Origin: Phycisphaerae bacterium
GTDB taxonomy: Bacteria; Planctomycetota; Phycisphaerae; UBA1845; PWPN01
Direction of reading: 5' to 3'
Length of the DNA: 6,716 nt
Assembly (NCBI GenBank): GCA_026647385.1
Contig: JAPKGY010000167.1
Location: 1 to 6,716, forward strand
This document shows, piece after piece, positions 6,393 to 6,716 of this stretch. Below the pieces are notes generated by a model, which saw only the letters and a program-made list of their open reading frames with translations, ran no database searches and was not told the origin of the DNA. Numbering within the stretch: the first letter of the stretch is position 1; each line of letters starts with the position of its first letter. The position numbers were made by a program, and so were the translations under genes.

Positions 6393-6534
6393 GCCTCCAC
6401 CCCCCTTTTGCAGGCCCGCGCCCTGCACCCGCCCCACGGCCTGCCCCCGACCTGAGGCGGGCCGCCCTTTGTCGCCTACGACCCAAGAGGAACCGTTCCT
6501 CGAAACCGGCGCGATTTGCATCGATCCTTCGCCG
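6393..6534 (-). other. Spacer between the two prepilin-like genes
   Basis: These 142 bp follow the stop of the right-edge gene and precede the start of the complete one. They contain a 15-base palindrome (6487-6501), and the G-rich ribosome binding site is at 6400-6405 on this strand. No T run that would make a clear terminator is present, so read-through from the upstream paralogue is possible. Confidence 0.5.
6487..6501. repeat. 15-base palindrome GAGGAAC-C-GTTCCTC
   Basis: GAGGAAC (6487-6493) and GTTCCTC (6495-6501) are exact reverse complements around a single central base. It lies 33 bases after the stop codon of the right-edge gene. It could form a small RNA hairpin or an operator; nothing nearby decides between them. 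Confidence 0.5.
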
Positions 6535-6716
6535 TCACATGTTCTGCGAGAAGTACTCCCACACCTGAAAGGTCTTGCCCTTGCCCCCGGTTACGCTGTC
6601 GTAACCGTAGTTGGGGTCCAACGCGCAAACCGTCGTGTCCGACCACAAACAGGTCGCCCTTTTTGACCCTCGAAAACGGCGCGCACTCGGCTCGGCGATT
6701 GTCGTCGAAAACTCTC
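6535..6716 (-). CDS. C-terminal end of a second prepilin-like paralogue, cut by the right edge; probable frameshift
   Basis: On the minus strand this frame ends with SDTTVCALDPNYGYDS and then FQVWEYFSQNM before TGA at 6535-6537. The complete neighbour ends FQVWDYFSQRP and has an L-D-P motif at a comparable place, so the two are tandem paralogues. The 21 bases at 6551-6571 match 5458-5478 at 19 positions. To the right of about 6650 the same frame turns into an implausible, Arg/Ser-rich sequence. There the neighbouring frame (DDNRRAECAPFSRVKKGD) has more G/C at third positions and would join smoothly as KKGDLLWSDTT if one base were removed from the TTT at 6647-6649 (AAA on the + strand). The joined form aligns with NGYDLLYTDYH of the neighbour. 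Either the gene is broken or the sequence carries a one-base error. The H of the H-X9-DG motif appears to be Arg in the joined form. Confidence 0.72.
   Translation of the reverse strand, partial: EFSTTIAEPSARRFRGSKRATCLWSDTTVCALDPNYGYDSVTGGKGKTFQVWEYFSQNM

Noticed and set aside
6498..6683. Near-identical 16-mers at 6498-6513 and 6668-6683 (15/16)
   Set aside because: One such pair is expected roughly by chance in a window this long; one copy is coding and the other is intergenic.

Overview
The window is GC-rich DNA whose gene content points to a planctomycete-like bacterium (Planctomycetota or a close PVC relative, possibly Phycisphaerae). The evidence is a sulfatase, a PEP-CTERM surface protein, and tandem prepilin-type proteins of the H-X9-DG kind, a combination typical of that phylum. 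No rRNA or marker gene is present, so the assignment is an inference. All six stop codons visible are TGA.

Layout on the + strand: the C-terminal part of a sulfatase cut by the left edge (3-902); a 282-bp gap without a convincing gene; a soluble PAS histidine kinase (1185-2360); a 323-bp spacer holding a heptanucleotide tandem repeat and inverted repeats (2361-2683); an NtrC-type sigma-54 response regulator (2684-4081); a 196-bp leader; and a secreted seven-repeat, probably beta-propeller, protein with a PEP-CTERM sorting tail (4278-5456). On the - strand, converging on that gene and overlapping it by 15 bp, are a complete prepilin-like protein (5442-6392) and, upstream of it, the 3' end of a second prepilin-like gene that runs off the right edge (6535-6716).

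How they may work together: the kinase and regulator are a same-strand pair with intact phosphotransfer residues and an intact sigma-54 contact loop, so they almost certainly form one two-component system. Its input and targets are not visible. The PEP-CTERM gene directly downstream is a natural candidate target, because NtrC-type systems control PEP-CTERM genes in some proteobacteria, but I could not find a good -24/-12 promoter in front of it. The sulfatase, the PEP-CTERM protein and the pseudopilin-like proteins all fit an envelope or extracellular polysaccharide lifestyle.

I saw no CRISPR array, tRNA, transposase or evident novel multi-gene defence system. The points most worth checking are the probable one-base frameshift in the right-edge prepilin gene, the repeat-filled kinase/regulator spacer, and the seven-repeat PEP-CTERM protein.
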